Assembly: GCA_020073385.1 (NCBI GenBank) | Contig: JAIQFH010000005.1 | Location: 1 to 64,000 of the forward strand | DNA from: Terriglobia bacterium | GTDB lineage: Bacteria; Acidobacteriota; Terriglobia; Terriglobales; Acidobacteriaceae | DNA length: 64,000 nt | Direction: 5' to 3' | Shown: piece by piece, positions 28,230-41,978 of the stretch | Layout: each line of letters starts with the position of its first letter | Numbering within the stretch: the first letter of the stretch is position 1 | The notes under the pieces: model-generated | Told to the model about the DNA's origin: nothing | The model's database searches: none | The model's input: only the letters and a program-made list of their open reading frames with translations | Program-made: the position numbers and the translations under genes

Positions 28230-28540
28230 GTTGCCCTCAAGAGGGAAGTAAGCTGGGTCTTGCTTCGTTCTTGGCCAATACAGGAACGCAACGTTCGCGC
28301 TGGGATTTCCTCGAATCGGCTGGGGTCTAACCTACGAGCAGAGCCTATTCGCAATAGGGAGATGAGTGTAGATATCAAAAGTGCAGAAACCCCAAGGGCG
28401 AATCGTTAGGGTGCCCCACTCTTCTCGCGATTTGTGCGAGAGGGTGGGGACTTTGACTTTCAATCGAGCATCACGGTGGCTTCAGCCTCATTGACTTGCC
28501 TGTAGTGCTAACGTAAGATTCGCCAACTTGAGGAGTCGGG
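28230..28540. other. Divergent intergenic region with an RC repeat
   Basis: An RC copy spans 28409-28462: gggtgccccactc, a ctcgcga/tttgtgcgag hairpin, then agggtggggactttgac. The remainder shows no gene. Confidence 0.6.
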
Positions 28541-29242
28541 ATGCAGCTACGCTTGGAAATCCGCCCCATCGGTGAGGTCGCCGTCGTTCAATGCCACGGA
28601 CGTCTCATCGGCGGAAACGAAGTCTTCACTCTGCACTCCCAGGTCCGGGATGCCATCGAGAAATATGGTGATGTCGTCCTGCAACTCGAGAACGTGGAGT
28701 TCGTCGACAGCAGCGGACTCGGTGCCATCATGCGTCTCGTGCAGGCCGCGCGCGCCAAAGGTGGAGACCTGAAACTCAGCGGCCTGACTCCCAAGATCCG
28801 CAAAGTTCTCGAACTCACCCACTTAATTTCACAATTCGAGACCTACGATTGCATGGAAGAGGCCATTACGGCGGCCTATCTCGGCTCCCGCTACTCGCGC
28901 GGTAAAACCGGCGATGCTCGCCCTCGCGTGGTTTGCGTTTACCCCTCCCTCGACGTCTGTGCCTTCTTGAGAGAAATTCTCTGCGGTGCTGGATTCAATG
29001 CTCTGACCACCACCGCGATCGACGACGCCCCCATCCTGTTGAAAGCCACCAAGGCGAAGCTGGCGGTCGTTTCCTCGCGCATGCAGATTGTACGCGGCAG
29101 GCCGCTCCGTCAGGCATTTCAGGAAATCGTTCCCGACATCCAGATCCTCGATCTGGATGTCCACTTCGCCACCGACGATCCCGGCGAGGCTGCCGAGAAG
29201 TTGCTTAAAGATGTGAACGCGATGCTGGCGACGGCGAACTGA
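28541..29242 (+). CDS. STAS-domain anti-anti-sigma-like protein with a receiver-like tail
   Basis: This 233-residue protein has a GAGGAG site upstream. Residues 1-110 form a STAS domain of the SpoIIAA/RsbV type, with the phosphorylatable serine in VDSSGLGA (Ser57 after Asp56). The C-terminal 110 residues (RPRVVCVYPSLDVCAFLREI and VVSSRMQIVRGRPLRQ) look like a degenerate alpha/beta receiver without the usual Asp-Asp-Lys set. It may sense a partner switch for an alternative sigma factor, but no RsbW-type kinase or sigma gene is adjacent. Confidence 0.75.
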   Translation: MQLRLEIRPIGEVAVVQCHGRLIGGNEVFTLHSQVRDAIEKYGDVVLQLENVEFVDSSGLGAIMRLVQAARAKGGDLKLSGLTPKIRKVLELTHLISQFETYDCMEEAITAAYLGSRYSRGKTGDARPRVVCVYPSLDVCAFLREILCGAGFNALTTTAIDDAPILLKATKAKLAVVSSRMQIVRGRPLRQAFQEIVPDIQILDLDVHFATDDPGEAAEKLLKDVNAMLATAN

Positions 29243-29288
29243 AGGCCGGACTCTTCACGGATACTCGAAACCAGAAACTCGAAGCTGC

Positions 29289-31346
29289 CTACCAGATCCT
29301 CACCCTCTCCTCCGGCGCCAGATACAGTTTCTCTCCCGGCTTCACATCAAACGCTGAATACCAGGCATCGATGTTTCTCGCCGTATCCGCCCGATACTCC
29401 CCGGGAGGATGGCCGTCGGTCATCACCTGCTGGCGCAGCGCAGCATCACGCACTTTCTCTCCCCAGTTCTGCCCGAACCCGATGAAGAACTGCTGATCGC
29501 TGGTGACTCCGTCGACCGACGGAGCCACTTGTCCCGAAGCCTTGTATCCGTCATATGCCGCCGAGAGTCCAGCCAGGTCGGCAATGCTCTCGCCGAGCGT
29601 CTGCTTTCCGTTAATCGCCAAATCCGGGAACGGCCTGTAAGTGTCGTACTGCGCCGCAAGTTTGGCGGCCGCCGCCTCAAAGTGTTTCAGATCTTCCGGT
29701 GTCCACCAGTTCCGCACCCGCCCCTTCGAATCGAACGCGCTACCTTCCGTGTCGAAGGTATGGCTGATCTCATGTCCGATCACTTCCCCGATCGCTCCGT
29801 AATTCACCGCCGCTGGAGCCTCGGGATCGTAAAACGGAGGCTGCAGAATCGCGGCGGGAAAGTTCAATGCATTCTGCAGCGGCAGATTCACCGCATTCAC
29901 CGTCTGCGGCGTCATCGACCATTCTTTCCGGTCGACCGCCTTCCCCAGTCGCGCCACCTGCCGCTCATACTCCGACAGATCCCCGCGCCATATGTTGCCG
30001 AAAATATCGTCCGGCTTCACCTCATAATTCGAATAGTCATGCCACGTCTCCGGATATCCAATCCCTACGTACAGCGTCGAAAGCTTAGCCTCCGCTTCGG
30101 CCTTGGTCGACGGATTCATCCACGTGAGCGCTTCGATCCGTTTCCGGAAGGCCGCAATCAACTCGGCCACCATCGCCTGTGCCTTCTCTTTGGCCTCCGG
30201 TGGGAAATATTTCTTCGCGTACACCTGCCCAACGGCGTCGCCCAGGTATCCGTTGACAACCGACACGCCGCGCTCCCATCGCGGACGCTGCTGCTGAACC
30301 CCTGACAATTCCTTACCGAAGAATGCAAACCTTTCCGCCGCGAACGCCTTCGGCAGCACTCCCGCGTGTGCCTCGATCAAATGAAACGCGAGCCAATCCT
30401 TCCACGTTTCCAGCGGACTTGAGGCGGCCAGCGCCGACTCTCCCTGGAATGCTTCCGGCTGCCACACGATGAAACTCTCCACCCGGCTGAGCCCGGCTCC
30501 CTTGAAGTATTCTTCCCACTCGAGTCCCGGAGCCTTGGCCGCAAACTCCGTGCGTTTCCACGTGTTGTTCGCCTTGTGGATGTCTTCGTTCTCCGCCAGC
30601 GTGCGATGCGTCTTCGCAATGGCGGTCTCCAGTTCCACGATCCGAGCCGCACGCGCATCCGCATCGGAAAACCCCGCCAGCTTCCACATCGCGGCTACGT
30701 GCGGCTGATATTCCGCGCGTATCTTCTGCATGCTCTCGCTGTTCGAGGTGTAGTACTCGCGATCTGGCAGCTGCACTCCGCCCTGCATCAGGTACGGTGT
30801 GTAATGGTCCGAATCGTTGAACCCTGGTGCCACCCACAGTCCAAAAAGATTTGGGGTGTGATAGATCGCATTGTTCAGGGCATCCACATCAGCGCGCAGC
30901 GTCTCTCCCAGCGCATGCGCCAGTTGTTTCTTGTCGTGGATTGCTGCAATCGCATCCAGATGCGGTTTTAGCGGTGTCATCCCCTTCGCCTCGATCGCCG
31001 CCTCGTCCATGTACGAATTGAAAAGGTCCGCGACCTTGCGCGACTTCGATCCCGCCGGCGGATTCGACGCTGCAAGCTCCTTAATAAGATCAGCCGTACG
31101 CTGACTGCTCAGATCACTCAATTTCGTAAACACGTCGATCCCAGCCCGGTCCGGCGGAATCTCGGTGCGCTTGACCCAGTTGCCATTCGCGAACCGGTAA
31201 AAGTCATCCCCCGGTTTCACCGACCGGTCGATGTTGTCCACAGCAATCCCGTGGATTTCTTGAACGGACGCATTTTGCCCGATGGCAAGGGCAGAGAAGA
31301 CCAGACACGCGAATACACTCTTTGAAAACATATTGATTCGTCTCAT
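29289..31346 (-). CDS. Exported M13-family metallopeptidase (neprilysin/PepO-like)
   Basis: This 685-residue zinc peptidase has a signal peptide (FSKSVFACLVFSALAIG). The zinc motif HEISH is at about residues 525-529 in GEVIGHEISHTFD, and the second motif ESIADLAG supplies the third ligand Glu. The VNAVNLPLQNALNFPAAILQ region holds the N-A-x-Y/F-like substrate block and the chain ends RVRIW, the usual M13 C-terminus with Trp. It is expected to trim peptides in the periplasm. The ATG at 31346 has GGAG 7 bases upstream, better than the GTG at 31358. Confidence 0.92.
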   Translation of the reverse strand: MRRINMFSKSVFACLVFSALAIGQNASVQEIHGIAVDNIDRSVKPGDDFYRFANGNWVKRTEIPPDRAGIDVFTKLSDLSSQRTADLIKELAASNPPAGSKSRKVADLFNSYMDEAAIEAKGMTPLKPHLDAIAAIHDKKQLAHALGETLRADVDALNNAIYHTPNLFGLWVAPGFNDSDHYTPYLMQGGVQLPDREYYTSNSESMQKIRAEYQPHVAAMWKLAGFSDADARAARIVELETAIAKTHRTLAENEDIHKANNTWKRTEFAAKAPGLEWEEYFKGAGLSRVESFIVWQPEAFQGESALAASSPLETWKDWLAFHLIEAHAGVLPKAFAAERFAFFGKELSGVQQQRPRWERGVSVVNGYLGDAVGQVYAKKYFPPEAKEKAQAMVAELIAAFRKRIEALTWMNPSTKAEAEAKLSTLYVGIGYPETWHDYSNYEVKPDDIFGNIWRGDLSEYERQVARLGKAVDRKEWSMTPQTVNAVNLPLQNALNFPAAILQPPFYDPEAPAAVNYGAIGEVIGHEISHTFDTEGSAFDSKGRVRNWWTPEDLKHFEAAAAKLAAQYDTYRPFPDLAINGKQTLGESIADLAGLSAAYDGYKASGQVAPSVDGVTSDQQFFIGFGQNWGEKVRDAALRQQVMTDGHPPGEYRADTARNIDAWYSAFDVKPGEKLYLAPEERVRIW

Positions 31347-31435
31347 GTAGGACTCCACAGGCAGGCAGCCAGAGAAATGACTCCGTTCGTCACAACAAGT
31401 CTATGCCAGCTTAGACGGACGGCACCAAGATAGGT

Positions 31436-31522
31436 CATGTGGCGACGGCCGCCGCAGCCTGCCTGAGCGAAGCCGAAGGGGCCGTCCCGCAAGCCCTGAG
31501 CGCAGTCGAAGGGGCGAGCGGC
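31436..31522 (+). repeat. RA repeat with two RF units
   Basis: tggcgacggccgccgcagcc, tg, then an RF unit (31460-31480, cctgagcgaagccgaagg), then ggccgtcc closing the RA stem. A second RF copy (31493-31513) follows. The first RF unit sits exactly where the hairpin loop should be. Confidence 0.8.
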
Positions 31523-31534
31523 ATTGGCTCAACC

Positions 31535-32953
31535 TCAAAAGTCTCCTTCTTGTTTCAACTCTGGAATCCTTCGCTTATGCCAAGCCGTCGCCTGCTCGTA
31601 AGCGTAAGCCAACCGCAGCACAAGATCCTCGCGCCAATGCGGCCCGGCAATCTGGAGTCCAATCGGCAATCCCCCTTGCGTAAAGCCGCAGGGAACTGAG
31701 ATCGCCGGCAATCCCCAAACGTTAAACGGCCGTGTATTCCGCAATAGCCTCAACTCGGCCGGACGCAGTGCGCCGGGGTCAGCTCGCAAATCCGCAATTG
31801 CAGGAGCGGGAACCGGCGTAGTGGGCGTAACCAGCAAGTCGACCTCTGCAAAGACGTCACGAATGCCGCGCCGGGCAACCTCCAACTCGCGCCGCTTTTG
31901 CATATACTCCGCCGCAGTGACTTTCTCTCCCGTGCAAATCCGCCGCAAAGTTTCCGGTTGGTACAACTCCGGATTCTTAGCGACATTCTCCGCGTGATAC
32001 GCGTACGACTCGGCGGCCTGCAAGGTTCGGTCGGTCGGCACCTCAATTTGCACATCCTTTATATGTCCAACCAGCGTCTCCATCCCCATCAGCGCATGCC
32101 CCATTGCCGACGCCACTTCCGGATCGAGATCGTCAAAGGAATACGCCCGCGGCACACCCACCCGCAGATCTTTCGCGCCTTCCTTCAGGACGGAAACATA
32201 ATCCGTAACCGGAACCTCGGCCGAAGTGATGTCCGCGGGATCATATCCCGCGATAGCCTGCAACACGATCGCCGCATCCTCGACGCTCGCAGCCAGAGGC
32301 CCCACATGATCCAGCGACGTCGAGAGCGGAATCACCCCGCGGCTCGAAACTCGCCCGTACGTTGGCTTGATTCCCACGCACCCGCACAGCGCCGCAGGCT
32401 CGCGAATCGATCCGGCCGTATCCGTTCCAATCGCAGCACATGCCATCCCGGCAGGAACCGAAGCCGCCGATCCTCCCGAAGATCCTCCCGCAATCCGGTT
32501 CACGTCCCACGGATTGTGAACGTCTCCAAAATGACTGATCAGAGAACTCCCGCCATAAGCGAACTCATGCAGATTGGTTTTGCCAACGATGACCGCTCCG
32601 GCCTCGCGTAATTTTCGGACGACCTCCGCGTCTTCCGTCGGCAGTCGATCTTTATGTAGCGCGCTGGCCGATGTCGTCCGCACTCCCGCCGTATCGATCA
32701 AGTCCTTCAGCGCAATCGGAATCCCATGCAGCGGCCCACGCCAGTGCCCCCGCGAAATCTCCTCCTCCGCGGCGCGCGCCTCCGCCAGCGCCGATTCCGC
32801 CATTACGGTGATAAAGGCATTGAGGCGAGGATTGTGCTTTTCAGTCCGCCGCAGACACTCCTGCGTGATCTCAACCGGAGAAAGCTCTTTTCTCCGAAAT
32901 CTCCGCGAAAGCTCAGACATTGTCCCGAGAGTCGTCATGATGTGCGCGGCCAT
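31535..32953 (-). CDS. Amidase-signature hydrolase
   Basis: This 472-residue enzyme has the complete Ser-cisSer-Lys triad: Lys83 in ALKDL, Ser158 in [10 protein letters not shown] and Ser182 in [10 protein letters not shown], with the same spacing as GatA. Members include GatA and many general amidases. No gatB or gatC is adjacent, so a stand-alone amidase is as likely as the tRNA amidotransferase subunit. Start choice is uncertain: ATGs at 32953, 32938 and 32920 are possible. The extension to 33019 is RB repeat sequence and non-coding in my view. Confidence 0.85.
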   Translation of the reverse strand: MAAHIMTTLGTMSELSRRFRRKELSPVEITQECLRRTEKHNPRLNAFITVMAESALAEARAAEEEISRGHWRGPLHGIPIALKDLIDTAGVRTTSASALHKDRLPTEDAEVVRKLREAGAVIVGKTNLHEFAYGGSSLISHFGDVHNPWDVNRIAGGSSGGSAASVPAGMACAAIGTDTAGSIREPAALCGCVGIKPTYGRVSSRGVIPLSTSLDHVGPLAASVEDAAIVLQAIAGYDPADITSAEVPVTDYVSVLKEGAKDLRVGVPRAYSFDDLDPEVASAMGHALMGMETLVGHIKDVQIEVPTDRTLQAAESYAYHAENVAKNPELYQPETLRRICTGEKVTAAEYMQKRRELEVARRGIRDVFAEVDLLVTPTTPVPAPAIADLRADPGALRPAELRLLRNTRPFNVWGLPAISVPCGFTQGGLPIGLQIAGPHWREDLVLRLAYAYEQATAWHKRRIPELKQEGDF

Positions 32954-32967
32954 TGTAAAAGGTTCTT

Positions 32968-32998
32968 CCCCTGTGCTCCCTGTGCCCTCTGTGGTGAT
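32968..32998. repeat. RB repeat copy
   Basis: cctgtgctccctgtgccctc then tgtggtga, between the divergent amidase and aldehyde dehydrogenase genes. Confidence 0.6.
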
Positions 32999-33074
32999 CG
33001 TTTTTCTAAACCCTATCAAACGCTCGAAAGCATCCTATAATTGCAAAAGTCGTTTCCCTGGGGGCAAGACAAAA

Positions 33075-34520
33075 ATGGCAGAGATGACGATCGCGCCTGT
33101 CGCGACACACGGTTTCTTCGTGGATGGACGTTGGGAACAGGACGGCGAGCCGGTAGAAATCCGCTCCCCCTACGACGGCGCCCTGATCGCCCGCGTCATC
33201 CAGGGCCGCAAAGAACACGCCGAAGCCGCCATCGCCGCCGCTGTCAAAGCCTTCGGCACCACCCGCCGTCTCCCGGCCTTCGAGCGCCAGCGTGTTCTAC
33301 GCCAGATCTCTGCGTTCATGACGGAGCGCAAGGAAGAATTCGCCCGCACTCTCGCGCAAGAAGCCGGAAAGCCCATCAAAGCCGCCCGCATCGAAGTCGA
33401 CCGCGCCATCTTCACCTTCAACGTCGCTGCCGAAGAAAGCACACGCATCTACGGCGAATTCCTTCCCCTCGACTGGCAGGAATTCACCGCCGGACGTTGG
33501 GGCATCGTACGCCGTTTTCCCATCGGCCCCGTCGCCGGCATCACGCCGTTTAACTTTCCGATCAATCTAGTCGCCCACAAAGTCGCTCCGGCGATCGCCG
33601 CCGGATGCCCCATGGTCCTCAAGCCCGCCCCGCAAACCCCGCTCTGCTCGCTGCTTCTAGCCGAGTGCGTGCAGCAGGCCGGATGGCCCGACGGCGGCCT
33701 CAATGTCCTCCCCCTGTCCAACGAAGATGCCGGACTCCTCGTCACCGACGACCGCATCAAGCTCATTAGCTTCACCGGCAGTGTCCCCGTCGGCTGGGAC
33801 ATCAAACGCCGCGCCGGAAAAAAGAAAGTCGTCCTCGAACTCGGCGGGAACGCCGCGGTAATCGTCCACAACGACGCCGACTTGGCCTACGCCGCCGAAC
33901 GCTGCGTCACCGGAGGCTTCGCCTACGCCGGCCAGACCTGCATCTCGGTCCAGCGCATCTTGGTCGAGCACTCGGTTTATGGAAAATTCGCTGACCTCCT
34001 CGTCGAAGGCGTCAAGCAACTGAAGACCGGGGACCCGCTGGACGAATCCACTGACGTGGGCCCGCTTATCCGCGAAAGCGACGCGATCCGCACCATCACC
34101 TGGATCGACGAGGCCGTTCGTGCCGGCGCCCGCCTCCTCTGCGGAGGCCGGCGCAACAATCTAGTCGTCGAGCCCACGGTACTGACCGGCACCAAGCCTG
34201 AGATGAAAGTAAACTGCCAGGAAATCTTCGGCCCGGTAGTCACCATCGAGCCTTACCGGGATTTCGACCAGGCCATTCGCCAGGTCAACAACTCGGCCTA
34301 CGGAATGCAGGCAGGCGTCTTCACCCGCGACGCGAAGCTGCTCTTCCAGGCCTACGAAGAACTCGAAGTCGGCGGACTCATCGCCGGTGACGTCCCCTCG
34401 TTCCGCATTGATCACATGCCCTACGGTGGCGTAAAGGATTCCGGCCATGGCCGCGAAGGCCTGCGTTACGCCATCGAAGAAATGACCGAACCCAAATTGT
34501 TAGTGATGAACCTTCGCTAG
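33075..34520 (+). CDS. NAD(P)-dependent aldehyde dehydrogenase
   Basis: This 481-residue protein has the active-site Cys289 in GQTCISVQR and general base Glu255 in VLELGGN. Also present are the SFTGSVPVGWDIKRRAGKKK cofactor region and the EIFGPVV block. It oxidises an aldehyde to an acid; the closest known types are broad-specificity lactaldehyde/glyceraldehyde-3-phosphate enzymes. The ATG at 33075 is chosen from the family N-terminus; an in-frame ORF reaches back to 32574 but runs antisense through the amidase gene. An RD repeat follows. Confidence 0.9.
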   Translation: MAEMTIAPVATHGFFVDGRWEQDGEPVEIRSPYDGALIARVIQGRKEHAEAAIAAAVKAFGTTRRLPAFERQRVLRQISAFMTERKEEFARTLAQEAGKPIKAARIEVDRAIFTFNVAAEESTRIYGEFLPLDWQEFTAGRWGIVRRFPIGPVAGITPFNFPINLVAHKVAPAIAAGCPMVLKPAPQTPLCSLLLAECVQQAGWPDGGLNVLPLSNEDAGLLVTDDRIKLISFTGSVPVGWDIKRRAGKKKVVLELGGNAAVIVHNDADLAYAAERCVTGGFAYAGQTCISVQRILVEHSVYGKFADLLVEGVKQLKTGDPLDESTDVGPLIRESDAIRTITWIDEAVRAGARLLCGGRRNNLVVEPTVLTGTKPEMKVNCQEIFGPVVTIEPYRDFDQAIRQVNNSAYGMQAGVFTRDAKLLFQAYEELEVGGLIAGDVPSFRIDHMPYGGVKDSGHGREGLRYAIEEMTEPKLLVMNLR

Positions 34521-34540
34521 CCCCGCCTCGTCGCAACGGC

Positions 34541-34590
34541 TTGTCATCCTGAGGCCCGCGCTTTTTGCGGGCCGAAGGACCTGTGTAACT
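34541..34590 (+). repeat. RD repeat copy
   Basis: gtcatcctgaggcccgcg, ctttt, tgcgggccgaaggacc, tgtgtaac. Strong hairpin in the aldehyde dehydrogenase-actA gap. Confidence 0.75.
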
Positions 34591-34705
34591 TGCTGTCGCC
34601 AATCGAAACTGCGTCAGTGGTTCGGAGCTCCAGTTGAAAAACTCAACATGTTTTCAGTAATGTTCGCTTCAGTACTTTTTTCTTCTGCGAATTTTCAAAA
34701 ACCCG

Positions 34706-34734
34706 CGACAAAGATTCGAGAAATATTTATAATG
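34706..34734 (+). promoter_or_regulatory. Candidate sigma-70-type promoter of the ACIII locus
   Basis: A perfect TATAAT lies at 34729-34734. At 17 bases upstream, gcgaca (34706-34711) matches TTGACA in four of six bases. It is in an AT-rich island within the 376-base gap before actA and would give a leader of about 155 bases. The remainder of the gap is an RD repeat plus unassigned sequence. Inferred from motif and position only. Confidence 0.45.
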
Positions 34735-34896
34735 CTCTGTTTCGCAGCCAACTCGAAAACCTGTGGGTGGTTTTCTTACTCGGAACTTAAACTGACGCAC
34801 CGATAGCGGACGCAGTTAGACAACGTACGCTCCGCGTTAAATAACAAAAGCGGACGAAAGCTCCGCTGGGTCTCTTCAGCCAGATCTCAAAAGAGA

Positions 34897-35595
34897 ATGT
34901 CGCAGATCTTTCATCGCAGCACGAATACGCTGTCCCGCGCCACCATTTTTGGCGCCGTATTCATCGTTGCAGCATTGGGCGGAGTCGCTTACATCGTGCA
35001 GGGCTCTCCCTTCGTGACCTATGCCGGTGTCCGTAAGCCGCAGCCGGTCCCATTCAGCCATCAGCACCACGTCGCCGGACTCGGCATCGACTGCCGCTAC
35101 TGCCACACCTCGGTCGAGACCTCCAGCTTCGCAGGTATTCCGCCGACGAAAACGTGCATGAACTGCCACTCCCAGATCTGGACCAACGCCCAGCTGCTCG
35201 AGCCCGTCCGCGCCAGCTACCGCTCCGGCGAATCACTGCAGTGGACCCGCGTTAACCAGCTCCCCGACTTCGTCTATTTCAATCACAGCATTCACGTCAC
35301 CAAGGGCGTTGGCTGCAACACCTGTCACGGACCGGTTGACCAGATGCCCCTGATGTACCAGCAGGAAAGTTTGCAGATGGAATGGTGTCTAGGCTGCCAT
35401 CGCGATCCCGGCAAGAACCTGCGACCGCGCGATCAGGTCTTCAACATGCGCTACCAGCAGCCCAGCAGCGCGCGTCCGGTATCCGTCGACGGCCAGGAGT
35501 ATACCGACCAAGGCGCACTAGGTGCGGCCTTGGTAAAAAAGCACAAAGTGCGCAGCGTAATGGACATCACGACCTGCAGCACGTGTCATAGGTAG
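34897..35595 (+). CDS. actA: Alternative Complex III subunit A, pentaheme cytochrome c
   Basis: This 232-residue subunit has one N-terminal membrane anchor (about residues 14-34). Five heme-binding motifs follow: CRYCH (66-70), CMNCH (87-91), CNTCH (140-144), CLGCH (164-168) and CSTCH (227-231). It is the periplasmic electron-transfer arm of ACIII, which oxidises quinol and passes electrons to cytochrome c or a linked oxidase. The gene leads a 13.6-kb respiratory locus. A 272-base gap with an RA hairpin separates it from actB, unusual in an otherwise tight operon. Confidence 0.92.
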   Translation: MSQIFHRSTNTLSRATIFGAVFIVAALGGVAYIVQGSPFVTYAGVRKPQPVPFSHQHHVAGLGIDCRYCHTSVETSSFAGIPPTKTCMNCHSQIWTNAQLLEPVRASYRSGESLQWTRVNQLPDFVYFNHSIHVTKGVGCNTCHGPVDQMPLMYQQESLQMEWCLGCHRDPGKNLRPRDQVFNMRYQQPSSARPVSVDGQEYTDQGALGAALVKKHKVRSVMDITTCSTCHR

Positions 35596-35867
35596 TTCGA
35601 AGTTAGAAGGATTACCTAGGGCAGCCGCCATCGGCTGTCCGTCGAGCGAAGCTCGACAAGGTTTTGTGAGATGCACTTAGTCATAGCCCAGCAGCGAAGC
35701 GCCAGAAAGTAAGAAGCAGCAATCGGCAGCGCATAAAGAAGCGGCGAAGCGTCGGAGAGCAAGAGTCGCGTAGCGGCGAAAGAATACAGCCCACGGCGCA
35801 AGCCGTGGGACAGCAGGTCAGAAGAGATCAAGCCCCGAAGGGGCGAAAGAAACGTAATCCGTAACGC
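35596..35867. other. actA-actB spacer with RA repeat and purine-rich low-complexity DNA
   Basis: An RA copy (35617-35660: gcagccgccatcggctgtcc, gtcgagcgaagctcgac) is followed by about 120 bases rich in gcgaag and gcggcgaaag strings. Two perfect hairpins come next, cccacggcgcaagccgtggg and gccccgaaggggc (ending 35844). No gene is visible. Confidence 0.6.
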
Positions 35868-38954
<3,087 letters not shown>

Positions 38955-38961
38955 TGTCAGC

Positions 38962-39002
38962 TTGTCATCCTGAGAGCCGGCAGAGCCGGCGCGAAGGACC
39001 TT
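38962..39002 (+). repeat. RD repeat copy
   Basis: gtcatcctgagagccggc, agagccggcgcgaaggacc. It lies in the 224-base actB-actC spacer. The rest of that spacer has another gc-rich hairpin (ggagggctagcgccctcc at 39110-39127). Confidence 0.7.
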
Positions 39003-39178
39003 ACGTCGGAGGAACGCTGATTATGCAGTGGATGGGAAATCCCGTGCTGCATGCACTGCGGGGCTTCCCGTCGACGGCATCACGCCTCGCGGGAGTCGTA
39101 AGGTTGCTCGGAGGGCTAGCGCCCTCCTCACGATGACATGATTTTGAAAGCGTGCACTATGAGATTGATCTTGAAAGC

Positions 39179-40551
<1,373 letters not shown>

Positions 40552-40552
<1 letters not shown>

Positions 40553-41091
40553 TGGCGAAGCGCGATCCCATCTACGGCCTCATGGCTGAATTCGATTCGG
40601 CGCAAGCCCTCGTCGATGCCGCCAAGAAGACGCACGAGTCCGGCTATAAGAAGATCGATGCCTACAGCCCGTTCCCCATCGAAGGTCTCGCCGAAGAAAT
40701 CGGAATGCACTTCGACGAAATTCCGCTCACGGTTCTGATCGGCGGCATCATCGGCGGCTGTACCGGCTACCTGATGCAGTACTGGATGGCTGCTGTTGAC
40801 TATCCGCTCAATATCGGCGGCAAGCCTCCGCACTCCTGGCCCGCGTTCATTGTGATCACGTTTGAAATGACAATTTTGTTCGCCGGAATCTCCGCCGTCC
40901 TGGGCATGCTGGCGTTCAACGGCCTGCCGATGCCGTATCACCCGGTCTTCAACGTTCCGCGATTCGCCCTGGCATCCAAGGACCGTTTCTTTCTGATCGT
41001 GTTTTCTTCCGACAAGAGGTACAACCCGGTAGAAACGCGCCGCTTCCTGGAAACCCTCGACCCACGCTCCATCTCGGAGGTGCCTAGCTAA
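40552..41091 (+). CDS. actD: Alternative Complex III subunit D (DUF3341)
   Basis: This 179-residue subunit starts with IYGLMAEFDSAQALVDAAKK, the DUF3341 signature, then a pair of membrane helices (about 60-80 and 97-122). It is a peripheral stabilising subunit of ACIII on the cytoplasmic side, with no cofactor. It overlaps both neighbours by one base (the TAATG arrangement), so translational coupling is likely. Confidence 0.92.
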
Positions 41092-41978
41092 TGCGCATCC
41101 TCCGTCAAGGAAATCAAGCCAGTTGCAATGTCCATGTAGGGACGGGCGCCGTCGCCCGTCCGGTCGAGCAAAGCTCGACAGCGGTTTCCTTAACAGTTCT
41201 ACTCGCTGCTGGGTGCCCCATCCTTGCGCGTTCTGTGCGCAAGGGTGGGATTCCACAGATGCGGACGCTATGGGCCTTCCTTAGCGTCCCTTCGTGTCCT
41301 TCGTGGTTAAAGAATTTCGCACCTGCCGCAGGCCTGATAATTGCGGTAGGCTTCACCTCCGCCTGCCGCCTCGACATGCACATCCAGCCGCGCCAGAATC
41401 CCCTCTCCTACAGCGACTTCTATTCCGACCACCGTTCCGCCCGTCCTCCAGTCGAAGGCACTGTCGCTCGCGGCCAGCTGCACGAAGACACCTACTTCTA
41501 CACCGGCAAGATCGGCGACAATCCCGGCAACCAAATGCCCTTCCCGGTTACCAAAGAAGTTCTCGATCGCGGTCGCGAGCGTTACAACATCTACTGCGCC
41601 CCCTGCCACTCCCGGGTAGGCGACGGCAACGGATTCGTCCCGTCCCGCGGCTTCGCCCGCAAGCCTCCGTCATTCCACATTGTTCGCCTGCAGAAGGCTC
41701 CACTGGGATACTTCTTCGATGTGATGAGCAACGGCTTCGGCATCATGCCCGATTACGCTTCGCAGATTCCTACGCAAGATCGCTGGGACATCGTCGCCTA
41801 CATCCGCGCCCTGCAGTTGAGCCAGAGCGCAGCCATGGCCGACGTCCCCGAAGGACAAAATATTCCTTCGCAGCCTCCAACATTTCGCGAGCCCGGATCA
41901 GGCGCAACCCTGCCGACGATCGCCCCCAAATCAAAATCGCAACCAGAATCTGAAATGAACAAAGAAGGCCAGAAATGA
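41091..41978 (+). CDS. actE: Alternative Complex III subunit E, monoheme cytochrome c lipoprotein, with repeat-filled N-terminus
   Basis: The mature domain carries one heme site, CAPCH (169-173), with the Met-containing MPDYAS block, as in ActE. A lipobox-like stretch GLIIAVGFTSAC ends at Cys92, so the mature lipoprotein should begin there. Residues 13-74, ahead of it, are encoded by three dispersed repeats: RA (41133-41183), RC (41211-41252) and RB (41278-41311). The actD stop and actE start share a base (TAATG at 41089-41093), so 41091 looks like the ancestral start and the repeats appear to be later in-frame insertions. An ATG at 41259 with GGGTGGG upstream could give a shorter and more normal signal peptide. 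Overlaps actF by 4 bases. Confidence 0.88.
   Translation: MRILRQGNQASCNVHVGTGAVARPVEQSSTAVSLTVLLAAGCPILARSVRKGGIPQMRTLWAFLSVPSCPSWLKNFAPAAGLIIAVGFTSACRLDMHIQPRQNPLSYSDFYSDHRSARPPVEGTVARGQLHEDTYFYTGKIGDNPGNQMPFPVTKEVLDRGRERYNIYCAPCHSRVGDGNGFVPSRGFARKPPSFHIVRLQKAPLGYFFDVMSNGFGIMPDYASQIPTQDRWDIVAYIRALQLSQSAAMADVPEGQNIPSQPPTFREPGSGATLPTIAPKSKSQPESEMNKEGQK
41133..41311 (+). repeat. RA, RC and RB repeats stacked inside actE
   Basis: RA: gtagggacgggcgccgtcgc then ccgtcc, gtcgagcaaagctcgac. RC: gggtgccccatccttgcgcg, ttctgtgcgcaagggtggga. RB: cgtcccttcgtgtccttcgt, ggttaa. All lie between the first codons and the lipobox, without breaking the frame. Confidence 0.75.

Noticed and set aside
32574..33074. 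N-terminal 167-residue extension of the aldehyde dehydrogenase.
   Set aside because: It is antisense to the amidase gene and crosses an RB repeat; the family N-terminus begins at 33075.
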